Positions 25,731 through 35,886 of a stretch of 64,000 nucleotides of DNA are shown piece by piece (positions within the stretch are counted from its first letter, which is position 1; every line of letters starts with the position of its first letter). Made by a program: the position numbers and the translations under genes. The stretch covers positions 13,227 through 77,226 of the forward strand of contig NZ_CAXBCK010000015.1 in NCBI RefSeq assembly GCF_963974425.1, in the 5' to 3' direction. Under the pieces are notes generated by a model, which saw nothing but the letters and a program-made list of their open reading frames with translations, ran no database searches and was not told where the DNA came from. This DNA is from Marixanthomonas sp963974425. GTDB lineage: Bacteria > Bacteroidota > Bacteroidia > Flavobacteriales > Flavobacteriaceae.

Positions 25731-27506
25731 ATGAGACAAGAACACGCAAAGGATGTTTATAGATGCTACGACAAATTTATTAGTGAGTTTCTTTTAGAAG
25801 GAAATAGTATTCTAACTACTGAACATCGGGATATTCTTAATAAAACCACCATAAACAAGTGTTTTAAAAACTTTGTTGAAAATTATAACGATGAACAAGG
25901 GAGCAATTTTGATTCAAAAATAACACAACAATTTAAAGATGCAGATTTAGAAACAAGATTGGTGTTTGCCCACGCTGAATGGCTTTGGGCTTTTGCAGTA
26001 GATGATATTGGCTACCATAAAAAAATTCACTACACTCGAAGAACAACCGAACTAAGTGAAGACAAGCTGGTAAAAGATATTTATCCAAGAGGATTTGGAA
26101 GTGCAGGACAATGGCACACAAATAATAAATATTATGAAATCACCTTTTGCTTGCTAATAATCCAATTTATCAAAGAAAAGGTAAATAGTAATGAAATTAG
26201 CGAATTACAAGAAGTTAAGGATTGGATTGAAAATATCTGTTTATATCACAAATACGGAAATGAAATTGAAGGGTATGGTTTATCATCAGAATTTAAAGAA
26301 GCACTACCAAAAAGTAAACTGGCGCTAACCAACATTTTAACATACACCAGTAGTCCTGATAATTACGAACGCATTGCCTCTGAAAATCATAAAAATCAAA
26401 TCATTGTTTCTTTCAACGGTTTATTGAGTGATGAGGAGAAAAAGAACTTAAATGCAGATGAAAAAATCTTTGCAATCAGGGAAAAGTTAGGAGAATATAC
26501 AAAGATAGGTTTTGACTTTTATGAACGAGAATATTCTAAGATTTGGAATTATTCATTGACAGAAGAAGGCTTTTCTGAAGTTCAAGGTTTGCAATATAAA
26601 AAAGCTATAATTCTATATGGTCCACCAGGAACAAGTAAAACACATACTGCAAAGCATTTGGCCGAAGCCATAATCTCACATAGCTTTTTAAAAGACAGAC
26701 AGAATGTTGTAAAATACTTTAAGGATAAACCAGACTTTACAGCGAATCGCATACACCATTTACAGCTTCATCCAAATTACACGTATGAAGATTTTATTGC
26801 AGGCTATCAATTAAAAAATGGTAATACAGAGAAAACCAAGGGAACTTTGTTCAATATCTGTAAAGCAGCAGAAGAAGATTCAGCGGGGCTACCACACGTT
26901 TTAATCTTAGATGAAATAAATAGAATTGATTTATCAAGGCTATTTGGAGAGGTCTTTTCAGCACTCGAAAATAGAGACGAGCCTATTGAAGTAGGAGTTG
27001 GTGAGTTAATGCTCACGATACCCAATAATCTATACGTAATCGGGACAATGAATGAGATTGATTTTTCATTGGAGCGTATTGATTTTGCATTGAGAAGACG
27101 CTTTTTATGGTTCTTTTATGGATATAATAAGGATATACTTTGGCAAATAATACATAAGAAAAACGATGCTTTAGATACACGATTAAAGATGGAAGATGAA
27201 ATGGAGAGATATGTTCGTAATGTGACAAATCTCAACAAAAAAATTTCCACTATCCCAGAACTCGGCAAACAATATCAAATAGGACAGACATTTTTTGGAG
27301 AAATCGTTGAGATTTATAAAAGCTATAAAGAAATAGGTGGTTACACCAGCTTACAAAATCAACTTTATCGAAATGATGGAGGTCCAACAGGCATTTTATG
27401 GAATATTTCTATTCAACCTATGCTTGTATCATTTCTGGGTAATATGGATCTTGATTTACGAGATGAAATATTGAAAGAGCTTAAAAGTATATTCTTCAGT
27501 AAATAA
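25731..27506 (+). CDS. McrB-like AAA+ NTPase
   Basis: A 591-residue protein. The C-terminal half is an AAA+ domain of the McrB group: Walker A GPPGTSKTHTA (near residue 297), Walker B ILDEINRIDLSRLFGEV and sensor region GTMNEIDFSLERIDFALRR. The McrB signature MNxxDRS is here MNEIDFS, with the Arg lost. The N-terminal ~280 residues are a different domain that replaces the methylcytosine-binding part of E. coli McrB; I do not recognise it. It is 16 bases after hsdS and overlaps the McrC-like start, so it belongs to the R-M operon. Confidence 0.85.
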   Translation: MRQEHAKDVYRCYDKFISEFLLEGNSILTTEHRDILNKTTINKCFKNFVENYNDEQGSNFDSKITQQFKDADLETRLVFAHAEWLWAFAVDDIGYHKKIHYTRRTTELSEDKLVKDIYPRGFGSAGQWHTNNKYYEITFCLLIIQFIKEKVNSNEISELQEVKDWIENICLYHKYGNEIEGYGLSSEFKEALPKSKLALTNILTYTSSPDNYERIASENHKNQIIVSFNGLLSDEEKKNLNADEKIFAIREKLGEYTKIGFDFYEREYSKIWNYSLTEEGFSEVQGLQYKKAIILYGPPGTSKTHTAKHLAEAIISHSFLKDRQNVVKYFKDKPDFTANRIHHLQLHPNYTYEDFIAGYQLKNGNTEKTKGTLFNICKAAEEDSAGLPHVLILDEINRIDLSRLFGEVFSALENRDEPIEVGVGELMLTIPNNLYVIGTMNEIDFSLERIDFALRRRFLWFFYGYNKDILWQIIHKKNDALDTRLKMEDEMERYVRNVTNLNKKISTIPELGKQYQIGQTFFGEIVEIYKSYKEIGGYTSLQNQLYRNDGGPTGILWNISIQPMLVSFLGNMDLDLRDEILKELKSIFFSK

Positions 27507-28825
27507 TGTCAAAATCGCCAATTATTATAAAAGCTAAAGATTGCTTTCCTTTTGAAAATCAAGAAGGAAATGGCGAGGCAATCCAATACTTTATTTCTAA
27601 TCAACAAAAGTTGAATTTATTTCACATTGGAGACCTTCATAAGGACGATGATTTAGAGATAGCATACTTCAATACAAAAGATGCAAAATGGTACGCAGGA
27701 AGATTAGTTGGAGAGGCTCATTTTATTTTTAAGGACGTTGAATACAAAATAATAATTAAGCCAAGATTTGGAAATTTGCAGCTTTTTAGGATGTTAGAAG
27801 AGGTTTTTAACATCAAGCTAACCAAATCTAAGAGTTCCATTAAAAAACAGGACGACTACCAATACTTAATAAAACAACTGATTGCTTTTTTATGGTTAAA
27901 CCTTTTGTCGAAAGCGAATAAACACGGTATTCCAAAACACAATGTTACAAAATATTACAAAGGCGCAATTGTAAGAGGTCGGTTAGATGTTAGAAAAAGT
28001 ATTATTCCCCTTAAAGTCGAAGAAAAAATTGTGAGTAGATATACGGAGAAGGTAGTTGATTCTAATATTTCTAAAATTCTTCTTAAAGCCTACAAGATTT
28101 TAAAAGCAGATTACAAACTGTCCTCAATCAAAGTATCATTAGGCGCTAAAAACGCAATCGAACAATTATTGGCTTCCAGCACAAGAGAAACTTATTTGAC
28201 TGAGTTAGATTTTAAAAAAGTAAAATACAATGATATTTATAAGTCATTTAAGCCTGTTGTAGACCTCTCTTGGGATATAATCAAAAAGAAAAATTTCAGT
28301 AATGACGATGATAAATCTTCTGATAGTTTTAGTTTTTTTATTGATATGGCGGAAGTTTGGGAGATTTATTTAAGGACAATTTTAAAAAGACATTTTTCGA
28401 AGTCCGGTTGGAAACTGAAAAAAGATAAAATATGGACATACCAGAATAAGGATTTTAAAAGATTGCTCATTCCGGATATTGTTTTGGAAAGAGATAATAA
28501 TTTGATGGTATGGGATGCTAAGTACAAGAGAATGGAGTTTGATTATTACGATTATGACAGAGCCGATTTCTTTCAAATACATACTTATATAAATTATTAC
28601 CATCAAAGTAAAAATGTCATTGCCGGCGGACTTTTATATCCTTTATCAAAAGAGTTTAATACAGATAGGCAATTCAAAAATAAATCCGAAACACTTTTTA
28701 GTCAAAAAACAACGAAGACAAAGTATCTAATCGACGGGATTGATTATACAGATTTGAACGAAGAAAAAGTTAAGCGAGAAGAGTTAAATTTTTTAAGTCG
28801 ATTAACGGAATTACAAACATATTAA
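27506..28825 (+). CDS. McrC-like nuclease subunit
   Basis: A 439-residue protein with the McrC layout: an N-terminal beta-rich half (HFIFKDVEYKIIIKPRFGN, LFRMLEEVFNI) and a C-terminal PD-(D/E)xK nuclease core, IPDIVLERDNNLMVWDAKYKRM-like at about residues 320-342 with Asp and DAK as catalytic residues. The stop of the McrB-like gene and this start share one base (TAATG). Together they should form an NTP-driven nuclease; the DNA feature sensed is unknown and depends on the McrB N-terminal domain. Confidence 0.85.
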   Translation: MSKSPIIIKAKDCFPFENQEGNGEAIQYFISNQQKLNLFHIGDLHKDDDLEIAYFNTKDAKWYAGRLVGEAHFIFKDVEYKIIIKPRFGNLQLFRMLEEVFNIKLTKSKSSIKKQDDYQYLIKQLIAFLWLNLLSKANKHGIPKHNVTKYYKGAIVRGRLDVRKSIIPLKVEEKIVSRYTEKVVDSNISKILLKAYKILKADYKLSSIKVSLGAKNAIEQLLASSTRETYLTELDFKKVKYNDIYKSFKPVVDLSWDIIKKKNFSNDDDKSSDSFSFFIDMAEVWEIYLRTILKRHFSKSGWKLKKDKIWTYQNKDFKRLLIPDIVLERDNNLMVWDAKYKRMEFDYYDYDRADFFQIHTYINYYHQSKNVIAGGLLYPLSKEFNTDRQFKNKSETLFSQKTTKTKYLIDGIDYTDLNEEKVKREELNFLSRLTELQTY

Positions 28826-28827
28826 AT

Positions 28828-31800
28828 ATGAGAAACGTAGGTCAAATAGAGCGCATTACGCAAAAAAAAGTAGTTCAGTTTTTTGAATTGGGTTTGACCT
28901 ATGATTATTTGGGCGACTGGAAAGACAGAACCGAAAACAGTAATATAGAACCTCAATACTTAACATCGTTCTTAAAAAAACAAGGCTATTCAGATACGCT
29001 TATTACCAAAGCCATTGAAAGATTGACCAAAGATGCAGATGATTTAGGCAAAAGCTTGTATGATGCCAACAAAGATATTTACAGTTTGCTTCGTTATGGC
29101 GTTAAAGTACGACCTGACGTTGGCGAAAATAAAGAAACCGTTTGGCTTATAGATTGGAAAAAACCAACTAACAATCATTTTGCCATTGCTGAAGAAGTTA
29201 CTATTTCGGGAAACCATACCAAAAGACCAGATATTGTTATTTATGTAAATGGTATCGCTCTTGGCGTGATAGAATTAAAGAGAAGTACTGTAGGGGTTAC
29301 AGAAGGTATTAGGCAGAACTTATTGAACCAAGAAAAGGATGTAATTGGTTCATTCTATACAACAATTCAGTTTGTAATGGCTGGAAATGATACTGAGGGT
29401 TTGCGTTATGGAACTATCGAAACTTCAGAAAAATATTATCTGCAATGGAAAGAAAACAATTCGACGAGCTCAGTGCACGAAAAAAGTAAACTTATAAAAC
29501 ACATTTCCCAATTATGTAATAAAGAACGTTTTTTAGAAATCATTCACGATTTTATAGTATTTGATAAAGGTGTTAAAAAATTGTGCCGACACAATCAATA
29601 TTTTGGAGTAAAAGCCGCTCAGGAGAAGGTTCAAAAAAGAGAAGGCGGAATCATTTGGCACACACAAGGTAGTGGAAAAAGCCTAACGATGGTTTGGCTT
29701 ACCAAATGGTTACGCAAAAATGTAGATGATGCGCGAGTATTGATAATTACCGATAGAGAAGAATTAGATAGCCAGATTGAAAAAGTTTTTAAAGGAGTTC
29801 AAGAGGATATTTACAGGACAACAAGTGGCCGGGATTTAATTGATACGCTAAATCAAAAAAATGAATGGCTTATCTGTTCATTAGTCCACAAATTTGGAGG
29901 CAAGGACGAAGCCAACTTTGATGCGTTTGCTGATGAATTAACGAGCAGCTTACCTAAAAACTTTAAAGCAAAAGGAAATCTATTTGTATTTGTAGACGAG
30001 TGTCACAGGACACAATCTGGCACTTTGAATAAAGCTATGAGGCAAATACTTCCCAATGCTGTATTTGTTGGTTTTACAGGAACACCTTTACTTAAAAAAG
30101 ACAAGCAAAAAAGTATAGAGATTTTTGGTTCATACATTCATACCTACAAATTTGATGAAGCGGTTATTGACAAAGTGGTTTTGGACTTGAGATACGAAGC
30201 TCGGGATGTGGAACAAAATATTACTTCACAAAGCAAAATAGACCAGTGGTTCGATGCTAAAACGAGAGGCTTAACCGATATAGCTAAGCAAAAATTAAAG
30301 CGCCGTTGGGGAACAATGCAAAAGGTATTGAGTTCTCAGGACAGATTAAATAGAATTGTCGATGATATTTTAATGGATTTTGAAATTAAAGATAGGCTGC
30401 AAAATGGGACAGGAAATGCTATGTTGGTTTCAGGAAGTATTTATCAAGCCTGTCGTTATTACGAAATATTTCAACAGAAAGGGTTTAAGCGTTGTGCCAT
30501 TATAACATCTTATAATCCCACACTTCAAAGCATAAAAGACGAAACAACTGGAGAGGAAGGCTATACTGAAAAATTGATGCAGTATGAAACCTATAAAAGA
30601 ATGCTTGATGGAAAAACTACCGAAGACTTTGAATTAGAGGCAAAAACAAAGTTTATCGAAGAACCTGCTCAAATGAAGCTCTTAATTGTGGTTGATAAAC
30701 TGCTAACGGGTTTTGATGCGCCATCTGCTACATACTTATACATTGATAAGCAGATGCGTGACCACGGTCTATTTCAAGCAATTTGTCGCGTAAACCGATT
30801 GGATGGAGAAAGCAAAGAATATGGCTACATCATTGACTACAAAGATTTATTTAAAAGTTTAGAAAACTCGATTAATGATTATACAAAAGAGGCCTTTGGC
30901 GAATTTGAAAACGACGATGTACAAGGGCTTTTGGATAATCGACTTGACAAAGCAAAAGAACGATTAGAAAATGCAAGAGAAACTATCAAGGCATTATGCG
31001 AGCCAGTATTCCCTCAAAACACGTTAAACTTTCAACGCTTTTTTTGTGGTGTATCTGAGAATAAGGAAGATTTAAAAAATACAGAACCTTTAAGAGTTCA
31101 TTTATATAAATATACTGTTAGTTTAATTCGTTCGTATGCAAATGTTGCTAATGAAATGAAAGAAGCTGGATATTCAATAAGTGAAATCGAAACAATAAAA
31201 CAAGAGGTTAAATTCTATACGAATTTAAGAGATGAAATCGAAAAAGCAAGTGGCGACTACATCGACTTAAAACGATTTGAGCCGGCAATGCGACACTTAA
31301 TTGATAGTTACATCAGAGCAGATGAAAGTGAAAAAATTTCAGCTTTTGATGATTTATCCTTAGTTCAGTTAATTATTGAACGTGGCGAGGGTGCTGTTGA
31401 ATCATTGCCCGAGGGCATCAGAAAAGATAAAGAAGCAGTTGCAGAAACCATTGAAAATAATTTGCGTAAAGTAATTATTGAAGAAGCACCAACTAATCCA
31501 AGATATTTTGAGAAGATGTCAGTTATTTTGGACGAATTGATATTGGAGCGCAAGCGTGAAGCATTTGATTACAAAAAGTATCTTCATAAAATAATTGAAC
31601 TTACTAAAAGGGTTACTCATCCAAATAAAACTTCGGAATATCCAAATGTATTAGACACTAATGCAAAAAGAGCATTGTATGATAATTTAGGAAAAGATGA
31701 GGCACTTGCAGTATTAATGGATGAAGCTGTAAAGTATAATAAGCAAGCAGACTTCAGGGGCAATAAATTAAAAGAGAAAAAGATTAAAATTGCTATTAAG

Positions 31801-31869
31801 CATATACTTCCAGATGGTTACAGCGTTGATGAGATTTTTGAAATTATAAAAAATCAAAATGAGTATTAA
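28828..31869 (+). CDS. hsdR: Type I restriction enzyme HsdR (translocase-nuclease)
   Basis: A 1013-residue subunit. N-terminal nuclease core: RPDIVIYVNGIALGVIELKRS with the ExK pair near residue 147. SF2 motor: Walker A WHTQGSGKSLTMVWL near 277, DECH box VDECHRTQSG near 389, GFTGTPLL, and motif VI CRVNRLDG. C-terminal helical region from about 800. It translocates DNA and cuts away from unmodified sites. Two bases separate it from the McrC-like stop; it overlaps the next gene by 11 bases. Confidence 0.94.
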   Translation: MRNVGQIERITQKKVVQFFELGLTYDYLGDWKDRTENSNIEPQYLTSFLKKQGYSDTLITKAIERLTKDADDLGKSLYDANKDIYSLLRYGVKVRPDVGENKETVWLIDWKKPTNNHFAIAEEVTISGNHTKRPDIVIYVNGIALGVIELKRSTVGVTEGIRQNLLNQEKDVIGSFYTTIQFVMAGNDTEGLRYGTIETSEKYYLQWKENNSTSSVHEKSKLIKHISQLCNKERFLEIIHDFIVFDKGVKKLCRHNQYFGVKAAQEKVQKREGGIIWHTQGSGKSLTMVWLTKWLRKNVDDARVLIITDREELDSQIEKVFKGVQEDIYRTTSGRDLIDTLNQKNEWLICSLVHKFGGKDEANFDAFADELTSSLPKNFKAKGNLFVFVDECHRTQSGTLNKAMRQILPNAVFVGFTGTPLLKKDKQKSIEIFGSYIHTYKFDEAVIDKVVLDLRYEARDVEQNITSQSKIDQWFDAKTRGLTDIAKQKLKRRWGTMQKVLSSQDRLNRIVDDILMDFEIKDRLQNGTGNAMLVSGSIYQACRYYEIFQQKGFKRCAIITSYNPTLQSIKDETTGEEGYTEKLMQYETYKRMLDGKTTEDFELEAKTKFIEEPAQMKLLIVVDKLLTGFDAPSATYLYIDKQMRDHGLFQAICRVNRLDGESKEYGYIIDYKDLFKSLENSINDYTKEAFGEFENDDVQGLLDNRLDKAKERLENARETIKALCEPVFPQNTLNFQRFFCGVSENKEDLKNTEPLRVHLYKYTVSLIRSYANVANEMKEAGYSISEIETIKQEVKFYTNLRDEIEKASGDYIDLKRFEPAMRHLIDSYIRADESEKISAFDDLSLVQLIIERGEGAVESLPEGIRKDKEAVAETIENNLRKVIIEEAPTNPRYFEKMSVILDELILERKREAFDYKKYLHKIIELTKRVTHPNKTSEYPNVLDTNAKRALYDNLGKDEALAVLMDEAVKYNKQADFRGNKLKEKKIKIAIKHILPDGYSVDEIFEIIKNQNEY

Positions 31870-32572
31870 AGAAAAGCAAATACAAGTTTTGGATTTAACC
31901 ATTGATGTGGTAAAAAAAGACATCAATAATATGCACTTGGCCGTTTATCCACCGACGGGAAGAATCCGTATTGCTACACCTAAAGACTTGAATGACGAAG
32001 CCATTAGACTATTTGCTATAAGCAAGATAAGGTGGATCAAAAAGCACCAAAAAAACTTCTACGAACAACTAAGAGAAACATCAAGAGAGTATATAGATGG
32101 AGAAAGTCACTACTTTGATGGTAAACGATATTTATTACGAGTAATAGAGCGATACGGAAAACACGAGCTGAAAATAAAAAACAAAAGCTATTTAGAATTG
32201 TATGTCAGTCCTAAAGCTACTATTGAGGCAAAAGAAAAAGTATTTAATGAATGGTATAGAGACCATTTAAAAGAAATTGTTCCGAACATAATTAAAAACT
32301 GGGAAGAAAAGACCAATTTGAATTGTGAGAATTGGAACATTAAAAAAATGCGTACCAAATGGGGCTCTTGCAATATTGAAAAAAGAAAAATAATGTTGAA
32401 TCTTGAGTTGGCAAAAAAACCGAGGCATTGTTTAGAGTATGTTATTGTTCACGAGTTAATGCATTTTTTAGAGCGTAATCATAACGATAATTTCAAAGGT
32501 CTTTTAGATAAATTTATGCCAAATTGGAAAACTTATAAAAGAGAATTGAATGATTTGCTTGTGGCTTATTAA
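31859..32572 (+). CDS. YgjP-like zinc metallopeptidase (M48-related, DUF45)
   Basis: A 237-residue protein of the YgjP/DUF45 family: the zinc motif HELMH within YVIVHELMHFLERNHNDNF near residue 197, and the family's TKWGSC segment (KMRTKWGSCNIEKRKIMLN). Such genes are common next to hsdR, but their role in type I systems is not established; a protease that controls or activates the restriction complex is one idea. Overlaps the hsdR end by 11 bases. Confidence 0.85.
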   Translation: MSIKEKQIQVLDLTIDVVKKDINNMHLAVYPPTGRIRIATPKDLNDEAIRLFAISKIRWIKKHQKNFYEQLRETSREYIDGESHYFDGKRYLLRVIERYGKHELKIKNKSYLELYVSPKATIEAKEKVFNEWYRDHLKEIVPNIIKNWEEKTNLNCENWNIKKMRTKWGSCNIEKRKIMLNLELAKKPRHCLEYVIVHELMHFLERNHNDNFKGLLDKFMPNWKTYKRELNDLLVAY

Positions 32573-32583
32573 CACTTATAAAT

Positions 32584-34917
32584 ATGAGTTTGAAATATAT
32601 CGTTGAAATATGTGTAGGTATAGACGTTGCTATCTTTGGCATTGCATATCCAATTATAATAACTGAAATTAATAAAATTGGAGATAAGTACGACTCTAAC
32701 TATTTATCAGAGTTATTCCGTTTAGAATGGATTTCTAAAGAAATTCGTTTTTGGTCAATCCGAGTATCATTTTTTCAACTGATATTACTTTCAACGATAA
32801 CCTCTTTTCTTTTTTTAATCCTTAATAGGAAACCATTATTTGGATGGGATAATATAATAATCAATAATTCAGCAGAATTAATTATTCTAGCCCTTACCCT
32901 GATATTGATTTTCTGCTTTATTTTTTGGATGCAGACCGTATCATTATATAATGGAAAATCAGTTAGACTATTGAAACACCTTATTAGTAGATACGAAAAG
33001 ATTGATCATCCTGAAGCAGAAACCAAAAAATACTTTTTAAGAGGAATCAATGATTTTGCCTATTATACAATTAAAAGCCAAGATAATCACTTGCAACAAC
33101 TATTACTTGATTTTTATTGGAGTGAATTTGAGAAATGTCGAGTAAATCATAAGGAACAGTTAGACAGTTTAATCGAGAATAAAAAAAAGAAAAAAGAATA
33201 TAAAAAATTATTGACTCAAGGGGTTGAATATCCAATAGAATTATACGAATTAATCTACAGAATTAATTTAGAAACAAAAAACACAACTAATTACCTTACT
33301 ACAAGTCTTGAGTTTAATGCTACAAGTGGATGGTGGCTATATGGCAAAGACTATCATCAACTCAAAATTTCAGAACTAACTTACCGATGGGTTTGGAAGA
33401 TTTTGATTCTTAATTTAGATAATGATAGGAATTTAAAGATGTATTGGTCAAAAGCAAATCAATATTACACCTATGCTTTTAGGGTCTATCCTGAGTATGC
33501 AGATGGTGAGACGGAACCTATTAACAAGGAAGAAATTGAGATTAAACAAAAGGAGCGCTTACGGTTTTTAGAGTTTCATTATACTCTAGGAGGATTACTA
33601 TTGCAAAAAAATAAATATAGTGTAATGAATTATCTATTCAATTACTCATCCTCATCACCACCGAATTATGTTTTACTACCTCAATCAATTAGTGATATTT
33701 TTTATTGGTTTGAAAGATTTAGTAATAGTTCAAATCTAAGAATGGAAGATATTGAAGTTTATTTCAAATTCCCTGATTTAGATAATTACGGAGTGAGCCA
33801 TAAAATAAAATTTTGGATTTGCTCGTATATCTGTGTATTATATATCCGCCAATTTACATTAGTTCGATTTATGACTTTTCATAATCATACTGGAATGCCA
33901 AATCTACCAGATGAAAAAAGAGAATTAAAAGGAATACTCAATGGAATACCTGTTTTTAGGAGTTATTTAGATAAAATTCTTGAAAATGACAAATTACTGA
34001 GTGAGGTTGGATTAGATAGTATAAATAAAGAAAAAAAGGAGATAATAAAGAAGCATTTATCAGAAGTAGAAGAAGCTGCTATAAAAAAATTAGATTATAC
34101 TCAAGAAGTAAAAGAATTGTCTGAAAGTAAAATTTCTCAATTTAATAAAAGGTCAAAGTTTATTATTAAAAAAGCATTTAATGAGTATAAGAATATACTT
34201 CTTGATTATGATAAAAAATTAGATTATGAGGACACGCTAAAATTAGTTGTAAATGGAGGAGTTGACATTATGCCTAAATCTTCATTTGTTGATAATGATA
34301 TTCCTCATTTAAACTTTGATGATGCACTTGCACAAAGTATTGTGCGTAATTCTGTGAAAAAAAATATTCCAACTTCTTTCTCAGTTGCTAAAACGGAAAA
34401 ATATTTAGTTAGTTCAGATAATATTTTAGGCGCTTTAGAAAAAACAATAAGTGGTAAAACTAAAAAAAAGAATATAATAATTTTAGGTTTTAATGTTGAT
34501 TATCAAATCAAAGAAAAAATTAAAAATGCCGAAATTGATATACTTTTAAGACATAGTACTAATAATCATTTTAGAAATATTTTCTTTATTTTAAATAGGG
34601 ATGATTTACCTAGATTGCAGAAGAGAGATATTTCCAAAAAAGAAAAGACTAAATTAGCATTAAAACCTATTTCTAAAAGTTTAAAACTTTATAGTTCAAT
34701 TATTGAGTTAAATAAAAATGAAGAACTTAAATCAGAATGGTTAAATGCTGGCTATTCTAAAGAAGAGCTTGACAAAGAACCTCTAGTTCAAACTACAATA
34801 TCTTTTAATTGGCTTTTACTTTGGAAAAAGAATCGGAGAATTATACAGTTAGGTATTTCAAATCCAAGCAAAGAACAGGGTATGGAGAGTGATATTAATG
34901 ATATTAAACCATTGTAA
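32584..34917 (+). CDS. Large membrane-anchored protein of unknown function
   Basis: A 777-residue protein I do not recognise. Three membrane segments lie near the N-terminus (about 8-28, 58-82 and 93-118); the remaining ~650 residues look cytosolic and helical, with an N-terminal half rich in Tyr/Trp and a C-terminal part around KKNIIILGFNVDYQIKEKIKNAEIDILLRH that has alternating strand-helix patterning. No nuclease, ATPase or protease motif is visible. It starts 11 bases after the metallopeptidase stop, so it is probably the last gene of the R-M operon and a candidate accessory or membrane effector of the defence locus. Confidence 0.7.
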   Translation: MSLKYIVEICVGIDVAIFGIAYPIIITEINKIGDKYDSNYLSELFRLEWISKEIRFWSIRVSFFQLILLSTITSFLFLILNRKPLFGWDNIIINNSAELIILALTLILIFCFIFWMQTVSLYNGKSVRLLKHLISRYEKIDHPEAETKKYFLRGINDFAYYTIKSQDNHLQQLLLDFYWSEFEKCRVNHKEQLDSLIENKKKKKEYKKLLTQGVEYPIELYELIYRINLETKNTTNYLTTSLEFNATSGWWLYGKDYHQLKISELTYRWVWKILILNLDNDRNLKMYWSKANQYYTYAFRVYPEYADGETEPINKEEIEIKQKERLRFLEFHYTLGGLLLQKNKYSVMNYLFNYSSSSPPNYVLLPQSISDIFYWFERFSNSSNLRMEDIEVYFKFPDLDNYGVSHKIKFWICSYICVLYIRQFTLVRFMTFHNHTGMPNLPDEKRELKGILNGIPVFRSYLDKILENDKLLSEVGLDSINKEKKEIIKKHLSEVEEAAIKKLDYTQEVKELSESKISQFNKRSKFIIKKAFNEYKNILLDYDKKLDYEDTLKLVVNGGVDIMPKSSFVDNDIPHLNFDDALAQSIVRNSVKKNIPTSFSVAKTEKYLVSSDNILGALEKTISGKTKKKNIIILGFNVDYQIKEKIKNAEIDILLRHSTNNHFRNIFFILNRDDLPRLQKRDISKKEKTKLALKPISKSLKLYSSIIELNKNEELKSEWLNAGYSKEELDKEPLVQTTISFNWLLLWKKNRRIIQLGISNPSKEQGMESDINDIKPL

Positions 34918-35886
34918 AATAAGCATTAGTAATCACCTCAAAATATCCCAAAATATGAGCCGAATAGCATTCCTAATCAGCTCATAACATAAAATTAGCA
35001 TACCAATTACTACCCGTTCCACCCCATTCCTCTGCATTTCGCAAAAAGCTTCATTCCAAGAAAAGCGGTTCACTATATTATCTTGAACCCAGTCGCAGAA
35101 AAAGCGACAGCGTTCGTCAAGCAAAAAGATTACCACAACCTTTTTCTACACAAAGTTTAAAATTCTGCCCGAGACGAACTGCATAACCGTTCGCGCACTC
35201 TCTATTATAAGTTCTTACTCGTTCATAATTTTAATGTCGGTTACTGAAAAGGTAACGGCGAGAGCGCTATGGGAAGTAAGTGAACGAAATTGAATTGTGT
35301 CCTGATCTATATCATTTTACTACAAATAATATTGGTACTTATAAAAAAATTAGAACTCATAATCAAAAGAAAAGGAAAACGCTCAAGATATAATAAGTAT
35401 GTGATTTTAAAAGGTAAGGTATGTCAAATTATATCAAATGAACCATCCAAAATGAATATGAAAATTAGTTTATTTAAATGATTGTCAGTTTTTGTAGATA
35501 ATCAACTTCAATTTATTACTAAAAAAAAAGGTGTTTAAAGTACCCAAAATAGCTTTTCGACCTTGGTTGAAAAGTATGAAGATCCTGAAATGTAATGAAG
35601 GAATCGAGTAGCAAGAGGATAACACGCGCTGCGATGTTATATTTTATAATACACTCATTTTCAATTAATTAAAACTATGTGGGTTTTTGCTTTTCCGTGA
35701 ATTTGCGTCAAACGCCTTGTAAACCCCTGAAAACAGGCTCTTTTTTGCGACAAATTTCCGTGAAAACCAATTTTCATCATTTTAAATCACGGTTTCCAGT
35801 TTTATGGGTTGTTAGCTTTTTAAAACATATAATGCTTCCTTCGCTTTTTTTGTTTACAATAGTTTATCCCATTAACTTAAAAAATA
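34918..35886. other. ~970-bp stretch without a convincing gene
   Basis: Only short, non-conserved-looking open frames occur here. One at 35290-35481 (TTG start, 63 residues, one hydrophobic stretch) and one at 35679-35936 were judged unconvincing. TTTCCGTGAA occurs twice (35693 and 35757) and a small hairpin CGGTTAC/GTAACG lies near 35233. The region looks like decayed sequence between cargo modules of the island. Confidence 0.5.

Noticed and set aside
34933..35136. 67-residue minus-strand frame after the membrane protein gene
   Set aside because: No neighbours in phase, no family resemblance; likely chance frame in gene-poor DNA.
35290..35481. 63-residue frame with one hydrophobic stretch
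   Set aside because: TTG start, no recognisable feature, isolated in a decayed-looking stretch; not enough to call a gene.
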